From: Onchidella celtica
Taxonomy: Eukaryota > Mollusca > Gastropoda > Systellommatophora > Onchidiidae
Length of the DNA stretch: 64,000 nt
Direction of reading: 5' to 3'
Assembly (NCBI GenBank): GCA_963931925.1
Contig: OZ007573.1
Span: forward strand, 43,592,624-43,656,623
Shown in pieces: positions 33,660 to 46,800 of this stretch. The first letter of the stretch is position 1; the number at the start of each line of letters is the position of its first letter. Below the pieces are notes generated by a model that saw only the letters and a list, made by a program, of their open reading frames with translations, was not told the origin of the DNA and made no database searches. Position numbers and translations under genes: made by a program.

Positions 33660-36600
33660 AGACATTTATATTGTTCATGCCTTGACGTGGAGGAGTGGCT
33701 TGCGTGTCCCAGTGATCCCAGGAGCTAAGCCAGCGGAGGCCTCGTGCCCCTGATAGCTTTAAGCAAGCTGGACAGGTCATGGGGGAAGGACCAGACAAGA
33801 TTGAACAGACCGGCCCTCCAGGTTCGGGGGTTGGGCGTAGGGCTAACAACCCTACCCTGAAATCCTTGTTGGGGTGACCTTACTTGGAGAAACAAAAATC
33901 GTTACGGAAACAGCAACATGGAAAAACCAACGTTCTGGATGTGATGGACCTTCTGAGTACCTCGCGACTCGTATGAATGCAAGTAGTGAAAGCCGAAAGG
34001 AAACTGCTAGCAGGATGAAGGAGGAACTGAACACCGCCAAAACCAAGACCAGGATTGGATACTGGAATGTTAGAACAATGTATGAATCGGGTAAGTTAGC
34101 ACAAGTAACATCAGAGATGAGGCGCTACAACCTACACATCCTGGGTGTAAGTGAGAGCAGATGGACTGGATCTGGAAGGATCAAAACATCCACTGGAGAA
34201 ACCGTTCTCTACTCTGGAAGAGAGGATGACCAACATCATGAAGGAGTAGCCATCATCCTAAAGAAAGGACTGGACAAATGCTTGTTGGAGTGGAAACCAG
34301 TCAATAGCAGGCTGATGAGGATGAGGATGAAAGGACGACACACAAACATCACTGTCATCCAATGTTATGCACCAACCAACGAAAACGACAACACAGACAA
34401 AGACGACTTTTATGAACAACTCCAGGGGGAAATGGACATGACGCCACGGCATGATCTCATCATTGTCATGGGAGACCTCAATGCTAAGGTAGGTAAAGAT
34501 GATATAAATTATGAAAGAGTAATGGGAAAACATGGAACTGGAACAAGGAATGACAATGGAGAAAGGCTTGTGGATTTTTGTGCCTTGAACAACTTAGTCA
34601 TCGGAGGGACCCTTTTCACACACACAGAAATTCACAAACTCACATGGAATTCTCCAAATGGAAGAGACAAGAACCAAATAGACCATTTGATGATCAACGG
34701 TATGTGGAGACGATCCCTTCTAGATGTGAAAGTGAAAAGAGGAGCTGACGTAGCCAGCGACCACCATCTAGTGGCAGCACTTATCAAAATTAAACTGAAC
34801 AAGACCGGAATCAAGACATCAAAGCAAAGACACCTTAATATTCAGAAACTGAGAGATGCAAGTGTTAGAAATGCCTTCAACATACAAGTCAAGAACCGAT
34901 TCCAGGCTCTACGAGAGTCTGATAAGAACAACCCTAAAGAAAGAGGAATCGATTCAGAGTGGAAAAGAGTAACTACAGTGTACACAGAGAGCAGTGTAGC
35001 CTGCCTTGGATTTAATGAGAAAGGGAAAAGCAAGGAGTGGATCCAACAAAGAACATGGGATGTGATCGAGGAGAGGAAAGTCATGAAAAAGAAACTCCTA
35101 CAAGTGAAATCGGAAAGGCTGAAAGAGAGGTACCAGCATAGCTACACAGAGTTAAATAAGAAAGTGAAGAGACTAATAAAGAAAGATAAACGAGAAGCCA
35201 TGGAACAGCTAGCGGCAGATGCGGAGGAGGCAGCAGCAAGAGGAGAACAGGGTAAGCTCCACAAGATCACTAAGCGCATTTGTGGCAAGTACGGTGGAAG
35301 ACCAAGTGTTCCAATCAAAGACAAGAATGGGAAACTACTGACTACAGAACGAGAACAGGATACACGCTGGACAGAGCACTTTCAGGAATTACTAAACCGG
35401 CCACCACCTGAAGATAGAATAATAATACAAGATGCTGCTGAAGACCTTGACATCAACATAGATCCACCAAAGAAAGAAGAGATAGTGGCAGCAATAAAGA
35501 GCCTAAAAAACAGCAAAGCCCCAGGAAAAGACAACTTGACTGCAGAACTGTTCAAAGCAGATCCGGATCAGTCAGCCACCATCCTTCAGCCACTGTTCAC
35601 AGCTATCTGGGAAGCAGAAGCAGTACCAAAGAGCTGGAATGAAGGCAGAATAGTGAAAATACCCAAGAAAGGAGCACTCAGCGATTGCAACAACTGGCGT
35701 GGTATCACTCTCCTTTCTATACCCAGCAAAATCCTTGCCAAGATCATTGTGCAACGTATGTCAGATGCTGTGGACAAGACACTGAGAAAGGAACAGGCCG
35801 GATTCCGAAAGGGGAAAGGATGCATTGACCAGATCTTCACACTCCGAAACATCATAGAACAGTGTTCAGAATGGCAAAGGCAGCTCTATGTGAACTTCGT
35901 TGACTTCGAAAAGGCCTTCGACAGCATCCACAGAGAGAGTATATGGCGCATTCTTCGGCACTATGGGATTCCCAGCAAGCTTGTTGAACTCATCAAAAGC
36001 TTTTACAAGAACTTCAGTTGCAGTGTCGGAAACAGTGATGCATCCTTTGAAGTGAAAACTGGTGTACGGCAAGGATGTGTGATGTCAACAATTTTGTTTA
36101 ACCTCGTAATCGACTGGATTATGCGGAAAACTACAGAGGATGCACCAAGAGGCATCAGATGGACACTCTTCGACAACCTAGAGGATTTGGACTTTGCGGA
36201 TGACCTTGCGCTATTGTCACATAGTCACCAACACATGCAAGATAAGACGCAGAGACTACATAATTTTGGATGCAAAGTAGGCCTTCGGATTAGCCAGAAG
36301 AAGACAGAGATTATGACCCTAAATGTAGACACTCCAGCACCAGTGCAAGTAGATGACAAGAACCTCACCACGACGGACAAATTTAAATACCTTGGTAGCA
36401 TTATCAGACCAGAGGGTGGCACAAAGGAGGACATCCAAAGTAGGCTGGGAAATGCAAGGGCTGTCTTTCAAAGTATGAGCAACATCTGGAAATCGACACA
36501 ATACGGCATCAACACCAAGATCAGACTGTACCAAAGCTGTGTCCTATCTACACTCCTGTATGGATCAGAGTGTTGGCGAATGACAGAAGGTGACCTCGCC

Positions 36601-36991
36601 AAGTTGTCTTCCTTCCACACCACATGTCTTCGTAGGATTCTCCGCATCTTTTGGCCAAACAAGATTTCTAATCAGGAACTACTAAGGCGATGCAAGCAAG
36701 AAGAAATAGCCAACATCATCACGAAGAGACGATGGAGATGGCTTGGACACGTGCTGCGAAAGGAAGCAAATTCTATAACCAAAACAGCACTTCAGTGGAC
36801 ACCGGAGGGACGGCGCAAGCGAGGCAGACCCAAGGCAACCTGGCGGAGAACAATCGAGGCAGAGATGAAATCCTTCAATCACTCATGGGGAACTCTCGCA
36901 AAGATGGCCCAGGACAGACAGGGCTGGAGATCCTTTGTTGCTGCCCTAAGCACCAGTGGGTGCAACAGGAAATAGTAGTAGACATTTATAT
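33660..36991 (+). mobile_element. Full-length RTE-like LINE, 3308 bp, 12-bp TSD
   Basis: AGACATTTATAT flanks the element at 33660-33671 and 36980-36991, so the element spans 33672-36979. It has a 5' UTR of about 300 bp, a single 1000-residue ORF, and only four bases after the stop codon, ending in a short TAG/GTA-type repeat instead of poly(A). Very short 3' UTRs with short tandem tails are characteristic of RTE-like elements. The perfect TSD and undamaged ORF indicate a recent insertion. It lies about 850 bp downstream of the gene B stop codon. Confidence 0.93.
33973..36975 (+). CDS. LINE endonuclease / reverse transcriptase, intact
   Basis: 1000 residues from the first ATG (frame also open upstream from 33874). 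The N-terminal 230 residues are an APE-type endonuclease: GYWNVRTM (Asn32), GVSESRW (Glu61), VIQCYAPTN, IVMGDLNAKVG, and ASDHHLV with the Asp/His pair. A basic, coiled-coil-like linker follows. The reverse transcriptase shows NSKAPGKDNLTAELF, NNWRGITLLSIPSKI, motif A VDFEKAFDSI, motif B TGVRQGCVMS and motif C LDFADD (Asp743-Asp744). The C-terminal region (RWLGHVLRK, GRRKRGRPKATWRRTIE) is that found in RTE and related clades. No stop, frameshift or missing catalytic residue was seen. The protein would nick the target and copy its own RNA there. Confidence 0.92.
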   Translation: MNASSESRKETASRMKEELNTAKTKTRIGYWNVRTMYESGKLAQVTSEMRRYNLHILGVSESRWTGSGRIKTSTGETVLYSGREDDQHHEGVAIILKKGLDKCLLEWKPVNSRLMRMRMKGRHTNITVIQCYAPTNENDNTDKDDFYEQLQGEMDMTPRHDLIIVMGDLNAKVGKDDINYERVMGKHGTGTRNDNGERLVDFCALNNLVIGGTLFTHTEIHKLTWNSPNGRDKNQIDHLMINGMWRRSLLDVKVKRGADVASDHHLVAALIKIKLNKTGIKTSKQRHLNIQKLRDASVRNAFNIQVKNRFQALRESDKNNPKERGIDSEWKRVTTVYTESSVACLGFNEKGKSKEWIQQRTWDVIEERKVMKKKLLQVKSERLKERYQHSYTELNKKVKRLIKKDKREAMEQLAADAEEAAARGEQGKLHKITKRICGKYGGRPSVPIKDKNGKLLTTEREQDTRWTEHFQELLNRPPPEDRIIIQDAAEDLDINIDPPKKEEIVAAIKSLKNSKAPGKDNLTAELFKADPDQSATILQPLFTAIWEAEAVPKSWNEGRIVKIPKKGALSDCNNWRGITLLSIPSKILAKIIVQRMSDAVDKTLRKEQAGFRKGKGCIDQIFTLRNIIEQCSEWQRQLYVNFVDFEKAFDSIHRESIWRILRHYGIPSKLVELIKSFYKNFSCSVGNSDASFEVKTGVRQGCVMSTILFNLVIDWIMRKTTEDAPRGIRWTLFDNLEDLDFADDLALLSHSHQHMQDKTQRLHNFGCKVGLRISQKKTEIMTLNVDTPAPVQVDDKNLTTTDKFKYLGSIIRPEGGTKEDIQSRLGNARAVFQSMSNIWKSTQYGINTKIRLYQSCVLSTLLYGSECWRMTEGDLAKLSSFHTTCLRRILRIFWPNKISNQELLRRCKQEEIANIITKRRWRWLGHVLRKEANSITKTALQWTPEGRRKRGRPKATWRRTIEAEMKSFNHSWGTLAKMAQDRQGWRSFVAALSTSGCNRK

Positions 36992-37826
36992 ATAAAACAT
37001 TTAAGAAATAACAGTTATTGCAGAAGAGGCAGGAAACTGAAAATCACACTGCATGAACATGAGCATCTGGGGTTGTCAAACTGGTGTGATATTTGGCACT
37101 AATCAGTGTCTGCTGCTGTCAACTTCTGTGGTAAATGACCCTGGGGAACTTGAGTGTTCAAGTCTGCCCCAAATACTTTTGACAAATATTATATTTTTTA
37201 TTGTAAATGTCCAGGATGACATTCATGATTACCTTGATGTTGGATTGTTCACATGTTAATTTAAGTTTGCTGAGTTTTATGCCTTTGGCTTTGTTTCCAA
37301 GTAAGCTACCTGTCTTTTTTTCTTTTACTCTCTACATCCCAGGAGCAGAAAAAACAAACATAATAAATTTAAAAAGATGTTTGAAATTCATTTAACCTGC
37401 ACCTCCAGTATTACTCCATTTCTTCAAACTTTTTTAAGCACACAGAAATATCACAATGATGTGGGTAAGCACAGTTTGTGGTACTGTACTTTAAGGTATA
37501 TTAGTTATTCTTATAAAGCTAAATAAATTCTTATATGACATAGTGTGAAAATTTATGGCCCTTTTGATTCTAGAGGATTAAGACTATGATAAAGTATTGC
37601 ACTGTGCAGGAATGGCTGCATTCCTCCTTCTGTTAGTAAATGGATCTATAGTGACCCTACCCTCAGCAAGCATGAATTTTAGCCTCACATTTTGTTCCAG
37701 ATTGCCTGGTTATTAAAGGATCACTTATTCCACATAAAAGAACTCAAGTTCATACGCAATCCTCAGTTTAGAAGAAGAATCATGCGCCATATCACGTGGG
37801 TTCTGTTTGTGTTATTCCATTGAAAG
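36992..37826. other. Spacer and probable 3' UTR of gene B, no gene seen
   Basis: AT-rich sequence between the LINE and the gene B stop. On the minus strand it should hold the gene B 3' UTR. Confidence 0.5.
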
Positions 37827-40800
37827 TTACAAAATGGCCTTGACCTCATCGATGTACTGGTCAACAATCATTTCCAAGACACGCAGGGGCACAGCTCCGC
37901 ATGACAGTAAACGCTGATGGAAGTCCTTTATATCAAAATGTTCACCTGGTAATGATAAAATACATATGCAATCAGTTAATATCTATTTGCGTGACATATG
38001 CAAATGACAAATTCTCACTCTTTACAACATCATTTGTGAATAAAAAGTGGTAGACTAGATAAAACTCAGAATTGCCATGTCCCAACACAACATCTGCAAT
38101 ATCTACGGCTTTGTATGTTTCCCACCTGATCTCTTATCAACCCAAAGAGTTGTACAGAACAACAAGACAAATGGCATCATTTTCTCCTGAGTTTAAATAA
38201 TGTTTCACTTTCACTAGAGAAAACCAAATATATATTAGATCAGTTCAAATACCCACCATATCTTTCTTCATGCTTGTTTTGAGTTTCATTTATGAACTTT
38301 CTTTGGATATTGTAATATCAAAGATGATATAATTTTTTACGCATTATTCAACATTTGAAATATTTTTTGTCCCTTTTGTAATGATATAAAGGTATTTTCT
38401 TGCAATCTTGTTGGCATATCCAATTTGTATTGTATATCACCATCAAGAACCAGTAACAATTGTCTCTTATTTCCCATCTCTCTGTCAAGGTATCAGGGTA
38501 CATTTATTATTTTTTTTAAAAACATTATGATTGCAGCACACAGAGGCTCACCTAGCTTCTCTTCAGCCTTGCGTCGCATCTCCCATATTTTTATTTCTCC
38601 AACCTTGTAAGCACATGCCTGGATATGACATAATTAGTTGCTATAATTGTTATTTACAATCCTAATTTAAAATGATAAACAATTTGGATAAATAGATGAG
38701 AAGGATGCATAGATGGATTAATGATAAATGAGAGGATGAATAATTGTTTGGAGAGGGGTGAATGCACGAAATGTATAGATCTTCACAGAATCTGTTATAA
38801 TTATATATGACCTCTGAAAGACTGAGTTGACTGTGCATTTTGATACTGGAATTTTCTCATTGCAAAAACTCAAACTGTGATAGGAACATAATTCTCATTC
38901 TCGGATTTTCACAGTATCAGTGATCTCATAATATTCTGCTGGCATTATTTAAAAGAGAAGTAATAAACAAATGAACTTTAAATTATTGATGAATAAGAAC
39001 AAAATTAGTTTGATCTGTGACTGTTTGAACTCATCTTTTTCATCTTCAGGCTGAAATATGTTTCAAAGAGAAACTTAACTACAAGCATGCCAAAACAATC
39101 AATCAACAAAATTTTGAAGCTGAAATTAATATTTCATTAAGTGGAGAAATCAATTCCTGACCTGTCCAGGCAAGCAGATGTAACGATCTACTTCCATCTC
39201 AATGGTTGGTCGTGCTGATAAAGTGTTTTCTACCATATATTCCACTGCTTTCTCTTTACTCCATCTGTCAGAGGACAAGAAAAAAAGAAACAAGATTTCA
39301 GTAGAGAAAATTTTCTCCTTTAGCTCCATTTGCCATTCTGCCGATAATACCCAGTAATACTCAGATTTATATAAACTTGATTGTAGTACACAGCTCTAGT
39401 GTACCCATATTAAGAGAGCATATGTGACTACTACCAGCGCTAAACAAGATTGTCACTGAGATTAATGTGGAATTGAAAGGAAACAAAACGACTATATTTA
39501 AAATTTGTATTTAATTAAAGTATGGCTGGTTTTCCAGTGAACTCATTTTGAAACAATGTCTATGAACCAATACTAAAATTATACTAAAATGGACTATTAC
39601 TGTTACTAATCTCAAGCAGCAACTGTAGAATTTGTGGGAATATAACAATATTTCAAAAGGTGAAGATCTTACCCAAAGGCATGGAGACCTGTATCAACTA
39701 CTAGCCTTGCTGCCCTGAAGATTTCAAATTTGTACCGACCTAGTCTGAATACAAAAAAAAAAATAAATAAATAAATAAATACTCTGGTGTGTTCAGTCAA
39801 ATAAACTGTTCGCACTACAAATGATATTATTAAAAATTTGAAGAAGTACGATTTTTAAAATGAATGTTTTTGCGGTTCAACCTATACTTACCAATGACAA
39901 AAAGTAAAATATAATCACATTTTATAAGAACTAATTGGAAAAAAGAAAATCAGTTGTCACCACTGACACATTGTTTGTGTTTTTGTGACCAACTTATCAG
40001 AGCTGTTTATCACTTTGCTTGTTGGTCTGTCATGGTTGATACACATATCTTGTGGCTATCCATAAATTTTCACCTAGGATTTACCTTCGTTGATTCTACT
40101 GTGCACTTTCAACATTTATTATTATTTCTCCAGAATTACAATATGATCTGAAATTATCTTTGATATGATCCATAGCAGCAAACTTTCTCTGATTTAAATT
40201 GTTAGCTTTCTCTTATACAAAGGAGTCTCATTTAATAACACCACATTCCACAATGAACATGCAAAATCATTTGTTTTGTTTTTTTTAATAATGAGACGCA
40301 TTGCCATAATACACAGGAAAAGTACAAATCTATAATGAGAACACTGTAATACTGAATTCCATCGTCAACAGAAGAAAAAAATGTTACGTCAAACAGTCTG
40401 ACAGCATGTTGTAGATCCCCTACGCAGAGCAACAAAGTCATAATTGTGAGCTAGCAGAAATTATAGTATATGTTTCGCCTTGCCACTCACAGCTCTAGAT
40501 TATCTTGGTACAAGTCCAGTTCCTCTCCCAGTGCCTCACAATACAGACCCCAGCCCTGAAAACAGAGTCCTGCATTTTGCTAACATTTCACACAGACATG
40601 TTCATATTTCTTGGGCGACCTGTAGCTGTGTTATATTGTCAACAGTGAAGAAAAAACTACCCTTCCATTTTTGCCATACACAACCTCAGAATAGGCTGTA
40701 ATTTTATCAGTCAGAGGAGGTTGTTACCCAGCCCGCAACCCTATGGAAATCCAACGTCTAGGATTGACATCAGGCTTGCACAAAGGAATGACATTTTTCC

Positions 40801-43800
40801 TACATAGATCTGCTGGTTACAACACCATGCCGACGTTGATATGATGTAGAGAACTTGTCCCCACAATAAATCTACCAATCCTTATGGAAATCTACGTCAG
40901 ACTGATGTAGGGTTGCTGGTTGGGTAGAAAGTATATTGTATTAAATGATGCAGTAAGATAACTGTCAAAAGTATGTTTTCTTTTTGCTACAACAAATTGA
41001 TTTATATGTAAACAATGTCTTGATTTATGATAATAGTGATACAGGAACTAAACTGACAAAACTTTTAGGGATATATCTCAGAAAGATCAGCTCACAATTG
41101 CCCAGTTCTTATCCAACAATAATGCTTTCAAACCAAGGTTGAATATCAGTTAATCAAACATATTCTATAGTCTGTTTCATATCACATTCACTTTATTGTG
41201 ACAAATTTGATTCATGGTTAAAACGTGACTGCTCAACTGTCTGCCAAATAAAACACAATAAATTACATGAAGATGATGAAAGTAGAGTTTAAATTTCTCA
41301 CCTCAGCATAAGCTGTGTTGAAACCAAATCTGTGTGGAGACAGGTAATATTTTGTGTCACCATTATACCTGCGGAAATCTGGCAGATGACTAGCAGCTAA
41401 AGCATACACACCCTGTAACAGAACATTGTTAGTATGCACAAGCATGTAAAACATGGTACGGTACTTTGAGCTGCTACACAATAATAATAGTTCGTCCATC
41501 AGGTATGATGATGACCTTAACAACACCAGAGGAATAAAGAACAGAAATTGTTGAGAATTTCAACACATGGACAATAAAGAGAAGTAAAGGACACAGAGGA
41601 CAGAATGGAAAGACTGTTCTTTCATGACTTATGGCTTCTCATGTGACTGATAAGTCCTATTTTTGCCCTGAAGACCCTTCCACATAAGTGACAAGAGTGC
41701 TCCGTTGGTTCAGTACCACTGGGCCTTTTCTTGCGCCGTTCTCTTTTTTTGATAGCCTGCTGGACTCTGTCAGCTTCCCATGCTTTGCTGCCTCTGGTAA
41801 GGGCCGCCCTCCAATTTCCACGATCAAGCGAGAGCTTTTCCCACTCACTCACATCAATGGCAAAGGCCTTCAGTGATTGCTTGAGAGTGTCTTTGTAACG
41901 TCTCTTTGGGGCCCCAACATTCCTCGTTCCATTGGAGAGCTCAGAGAAGAAGATTTGCTTAGGGAGTCTGGAGTCGGGCATTCTGACAACATGTCCTGCC
42001 CAACGTAGCTGAATTTTTTTCAGGTGGCAGAAGATGCTCAATTCCTTGGCACGATTGAAGACCTCAGTGTCTGGAATTTTATCCTGCCATTTGATCCTTA
42101 GGATCTTTCTAAGGCAGGCCAGATGAAAGTGATTTAGTTTTCTGGCATGCGATTGGTACACTGTCCAGGTTTCAGCCCCATAGAGTAGGGTGGGAAGGAC
42201 CACAGCATTGTACACTTTCAGCATAGTGTCTGTGCGAATGCCGGCAACATCCCACACTCTCTTTCGAAGCCTGCCAAATGCAGAGCTGGCTTTGCTGATT
42301 CTTGAGGGAATTTCAGTATCAACACGAGCCGTGGAAGACAGTGTACTGCCAAGATAGGTGAAGTTCTCCGACACCTTCAGAAGACTGTCATGGACTTTGA
42401 TATTTGGGGTCACAGGGTACTTGTCGTCTGGAGTAGGCTGATGGAGCACTTCCGTCTTCTTTGTGCTTATTGTGAGGCCAAAGTTGTCACAGGCACTAGA
42501 GAACTTATCAACACAGTTTTGCATGCTATCCTCATCGTGTGCCAGAAGTGCACAATCATCAGCAAATAGTAGGTCACAGACTTGAGTACTTTTGGTTTTG
42601 GTTTTTGCCTGAAGTCTCCTGAGGTTGAATAGACTGCCATCAGTTCGGTACTTGATGCTTACCCCTTGAGGAGGAGAGCTAAAGGCTTCTTGTAGCATTG
42701 CAGAGAACATGATGCTGAACAGAGTTGGGGCTAAGACACAACCCTGTTTTACCCCATTTGTGACAGCAAAGGGCTCTGAAACACTGCCGTTACTTTTGAC
42801 TGCAGCTTGCATGCCATCATGAAACTGGCGCACTATTGTGATGAATTCGGGTGGACACCCAAACTTCGCCAAGATTTTCCAGAGGCCTTCACGACACACT
42901 GTGTCAAATGCTTTTGTGAGGTCAACAAATGTGATGTACAGCGCTTTATTTTGTTCCATGCATTTTTCCTGAATCTGTCTGGCAGCAAAGATCATATCCG
43001 CCGTTCCCCTCCCTTTACGAAAGCCACATTGGCTCTCGGGAAGCAAGTCATTTGACGAGAGGTGATCAAGAAGGCGATTCAGAAGCATTCTTGCCAATAT
43101 TTTGCCAGCAATTGAAAGTAGAGAGATTCCCCGATGGTTGTCACAGACTTGGCTGTCCCCTTTGTTTTTGTACAGATGGATGATTGAAGCATCTTTGAAG
43201 TCCTGTGGCAGCTTCCCTGCTTTCAACATATGATTGAACAACTCGGTCAACCTTTCAATAAGCTTTTCTCCACCGAAGGCATACACCTCAGCAGGAATTG
43301 AATCCACGCCTGGTGATTTGTTAAAGGACATCTGATTTGTGGCAGTCCGGGTCTCATTTGCTGTGAATGGCTTGGCAAGAGCTGCATTAATAGGAGTCTG
43401 AGGGAGGCGGTCAATGGACTCAGTATTTATATTTGATGGCTGATTTAGCACACCTCCGAAATGTTCTGCCCAACGCTGAATTATGGCATTCAATTCAACA
43501 ATGCGTGTTGAACCATCTGACGCAAGAAGTGGCGTAGTGCCAGAGCGGGAAGGTCCAAACACAGCTCGGAGGCTCTCAAAGAACTTTCTAGTGTTGTTTG
43601 TGTCGGCATATTTCTGAGTTTCTCTTACTCGCTCTTCAAGCCAGTAATTTTTCATTTTCCTCAGCTTCTTCTGGAGTACACCCTTACATGCACGCAGTGC
43701 ATCAGCTTTTGCTGTGGAAGAGGGGTCACTGCAGTGAGCTTGGATGAGACAATTTTTTTCTTTGATGAGCACTTTGATTTCATTATCATTATCATTGAAC

Positions 43801-46800
43801 CAGTCCTGGTGCTGGCGGACAGGAAAACCAACTGTGCTGCTGGCGCAAGAGTGTACAGTCGTATTTAGGTCAGTCCAGCTCTGTTCAATGTTCTCAGGGT
43901 CAAAAGTCACACAATCCAATTTTGAGGAGAGTTCTGAGGAGAGCTCGCTCTGTTTCTCAGCTGAGCAGAGTTTTGAAACATTTAGGCGTTTAGGTGGCGG
44001 TTTCCCTTGAGGGCGTCTATTGCGCCTCAATGTTAGTCTGAGCTTGCAAACAATGAGTCTGTGGTCAGTTCCACACTCGGCACCACACATCGCCTTTGTT
44101 ACAAGGACATCCTTTCTGTCAGTCTTCCTCACAATGACATAGTCTATGAGATGCCAATGCTTTGAGCGGGGATGCATCCATGACGTTCTGTTTCTCACGG
44201 GGAGACTAAAATTTGTGTTGGTAATGAACAGGCCAAATTCAGCGCATAAAGTAAGTAAGCGCAACCCATTGTTATTGCATGAACCAACTCCATGAGGGCC
44301 CAAAAACATTTGGCCACGCTGAGATTTCTGAGCCAACCCTAGCATTGAAGTCCCCCAAGAGAATCAGCTTATCGGCTGCCGGGACAGAGCATATGACAGA
44401 TTCTAGATCAGAATAGAACTTGTCTTTGGCTTCATCTGGGTTTGTCATGGTGGGCGCATATGCGCTAATGAGGGTGGCTGACTGGCTTTTCCCAACTGGG
44501 ATCCTGAGTGTCATTAGCCTGTCATTTATTTCAATTGGCATGGACTGCAAGTTTCTGACAAGGTCATTTTTAATTGCAAACCCAACACCATGCTGTCTCG
44601 GTTCAACTGCACCCTTGCCTTTCCAGAAGAAGGTGTATCCACCACTGAGCTCTTTGAGTTGGCCACTATCAGGGAGTCTGGTCTCACTGAGTGCCACTAT
44701 GTCCAGGTTGTACCTGCTGAGCTCAATAGCAATAAGTGCAGTGCGTCTTTCCAGGTTGTCTGAGTTGTCCTGTAGTGTGCGTATATTCCAGGCTCCTAGC
44801 CTGAGTAAGCTGAATTTCTTTTTGTTTCGACCGCAAAAAGGGATCCCCACTGGTCGCGGTATACCAGTCAGGGTGATGTGAAGTGGGCTTTCTTTAGGGC
44901 ACCTTTTCTAGCCCCTTCCTCAGTTGAGGTGAGCAGTGCTATCCTTAAATAAGGCTGCTCGGCTACTGTGGGTGCTGCCTCCCCACGCCTCTACTTCAAT
45001 CGACGATGAAGCGACCATAGCCCACAGCCACCAACGTGTAGGTCTGTGCTAACAGCTTCCAGTCTATCCAAACCTGCTGCCACCGCACTCGCCCATCGCC
45101 GTTGGAATTTTGAGAGGAAAGAAGACGAGGAATTTTGAGAGGAAAGAAGACGACTTTGTTAAGACTGGCGCAAAGATGAAAGAAGACGAGGTGAGTGTTA
45201 AGACTGGCGCAAAGAGTTTGTTTTTAGTGAAAAAGAGCTGCGCAAACATCAGACTCACTCTCTCGCCTGGACACAACTTATCCAAGTGGCAAGACAGGGT
45301 CAAGACGACTGGAAATGTATCCAGGTGCAGGAGGATGCCAGAGGGACAGTCATATTGCCTGACCGGCTGCCTGTAGGCTACTCCACAGCCTCGCAGTCCC
45401 AACTGACTAGGGTGAGAGACCCAAACCAAAGAACACCAATACTGGTGGGTGCTCTGTGTCACGATATCCAGGCCAGAGTGACGGTATATTGCCATCTGCC
45501 CTATCAATCAACCACTGGCCTGCTGCCGCCAGCTTCGAAGCTGCGTCCGGGAAGTTTGCTCAATTCTTCGTCTGTGATTTAGGCAAACAAGCCTATGACC
45601 ACACCGCTACCGGGGGCCAATATGAAGGACTCAAATACTGAGGGTCACATTGTGCCCTAGCATGTTTGCACCGACAGGTGCACGCCCACTGATACCATGC
45701 TAGCGTACCAATTCATGGAACAGGTTGTACTGGATTACATGTTACCAGTAGCAGATGTTTCTGACCTGACACAGAATACTACTGCTGCAAATGACATACA
45801 ACAAAAGTGAGAAACACTGCAGGAAATAATTACATGTGAACACTCCTTGTCCTAACTATGAAATTGCTGAAATATTGTCTTAAACATGAAATTGCTGAAA
45901 TTTTATGTGAAACAACTAATTCTTGCCACATGTGAATGGCAAATATAATGCAAAATTTTCTAATGACAGTTTAATAACTTGCACCACACTGCAGCAGAAA
46001 CTGCAAAATGTTCATGTAATGAAATCAAAAGCTTTTGTACATCATTAGAATCAAATCAAAATGGTCCATTTAATACACAGGAAGAAAAATAGTTTAATGC
46101 GTTGTCAACAATAAGACATTTTACATCTGAATGTAAATATTAGGAAAATAAAGTTGAAAATAAAATCCTAATTCCACAAAACTATACAACTTTTACAAAT
46201 CTTTACGGTCAGAAACAGTATATGGATATTTTATTTTTGTTTTTTCCTTTTTGTTTGTTTGGGAAAGAGGTGAGGAGGGAGAGCTTAAACGTAGTATCAT
46301 GGCATGGTCCTAGCACAACTTGGCAGTTTCAAATATCCATGACCTGACTTAAAATCAAGCATGAACAAATGAAATTTTGTTTCACCTGTAGATGATGACC
46401 TGGTTCACCCTCATGAAGACTCAATGCCATCATACCATGTGGGGCACTGGTGAGACCAAATAAACATCAGTGAGAATCAGCAATAAAAGCAAACTTTATG
46501 AAATTCTGATTGAACTAGCTTTGCCTGTCACTGTCAGTCATGAATACACCTTGTATACATTTTCTTCTAAAACTACTGGTTAGTTTTGTAAAAAAAAAAT
46601 AATAATCTTTCTCTAAATTATTGATTAACTTTGGGAAAAAAAAATTTACATGCTAATCATTCCCTTAAACCTGCGTCCAGCACCACAAGACAAGCCCTCA
46701 CATGGAACCCTCGAGGGAAAAGGAAAAGAGGCCGGCCGAAAAACACCTGGCGCCGGGACTTGGAGGCAGACACCAAGAAGATGGGTCGCACCTGGGGACA

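Noticed and set aside
33672-33873. Self-cleaving ribozyme (HDV-like or hammerhead) at the 5' end of the intact LINE
   Set aside because: A CTGATAG word near 33750 recalls a hammerhead core, but the full CTGANGA..GAAA core and stems are not there, and I could not build an HDV-like nested double pseudoknot by eye.
41590-45775. GACACAGA on both sides of the LINE as its target duplication
   Set aside because: Only 8 bp, and the element boundaries are not sharp enough to place it. Kept as a possibility only.
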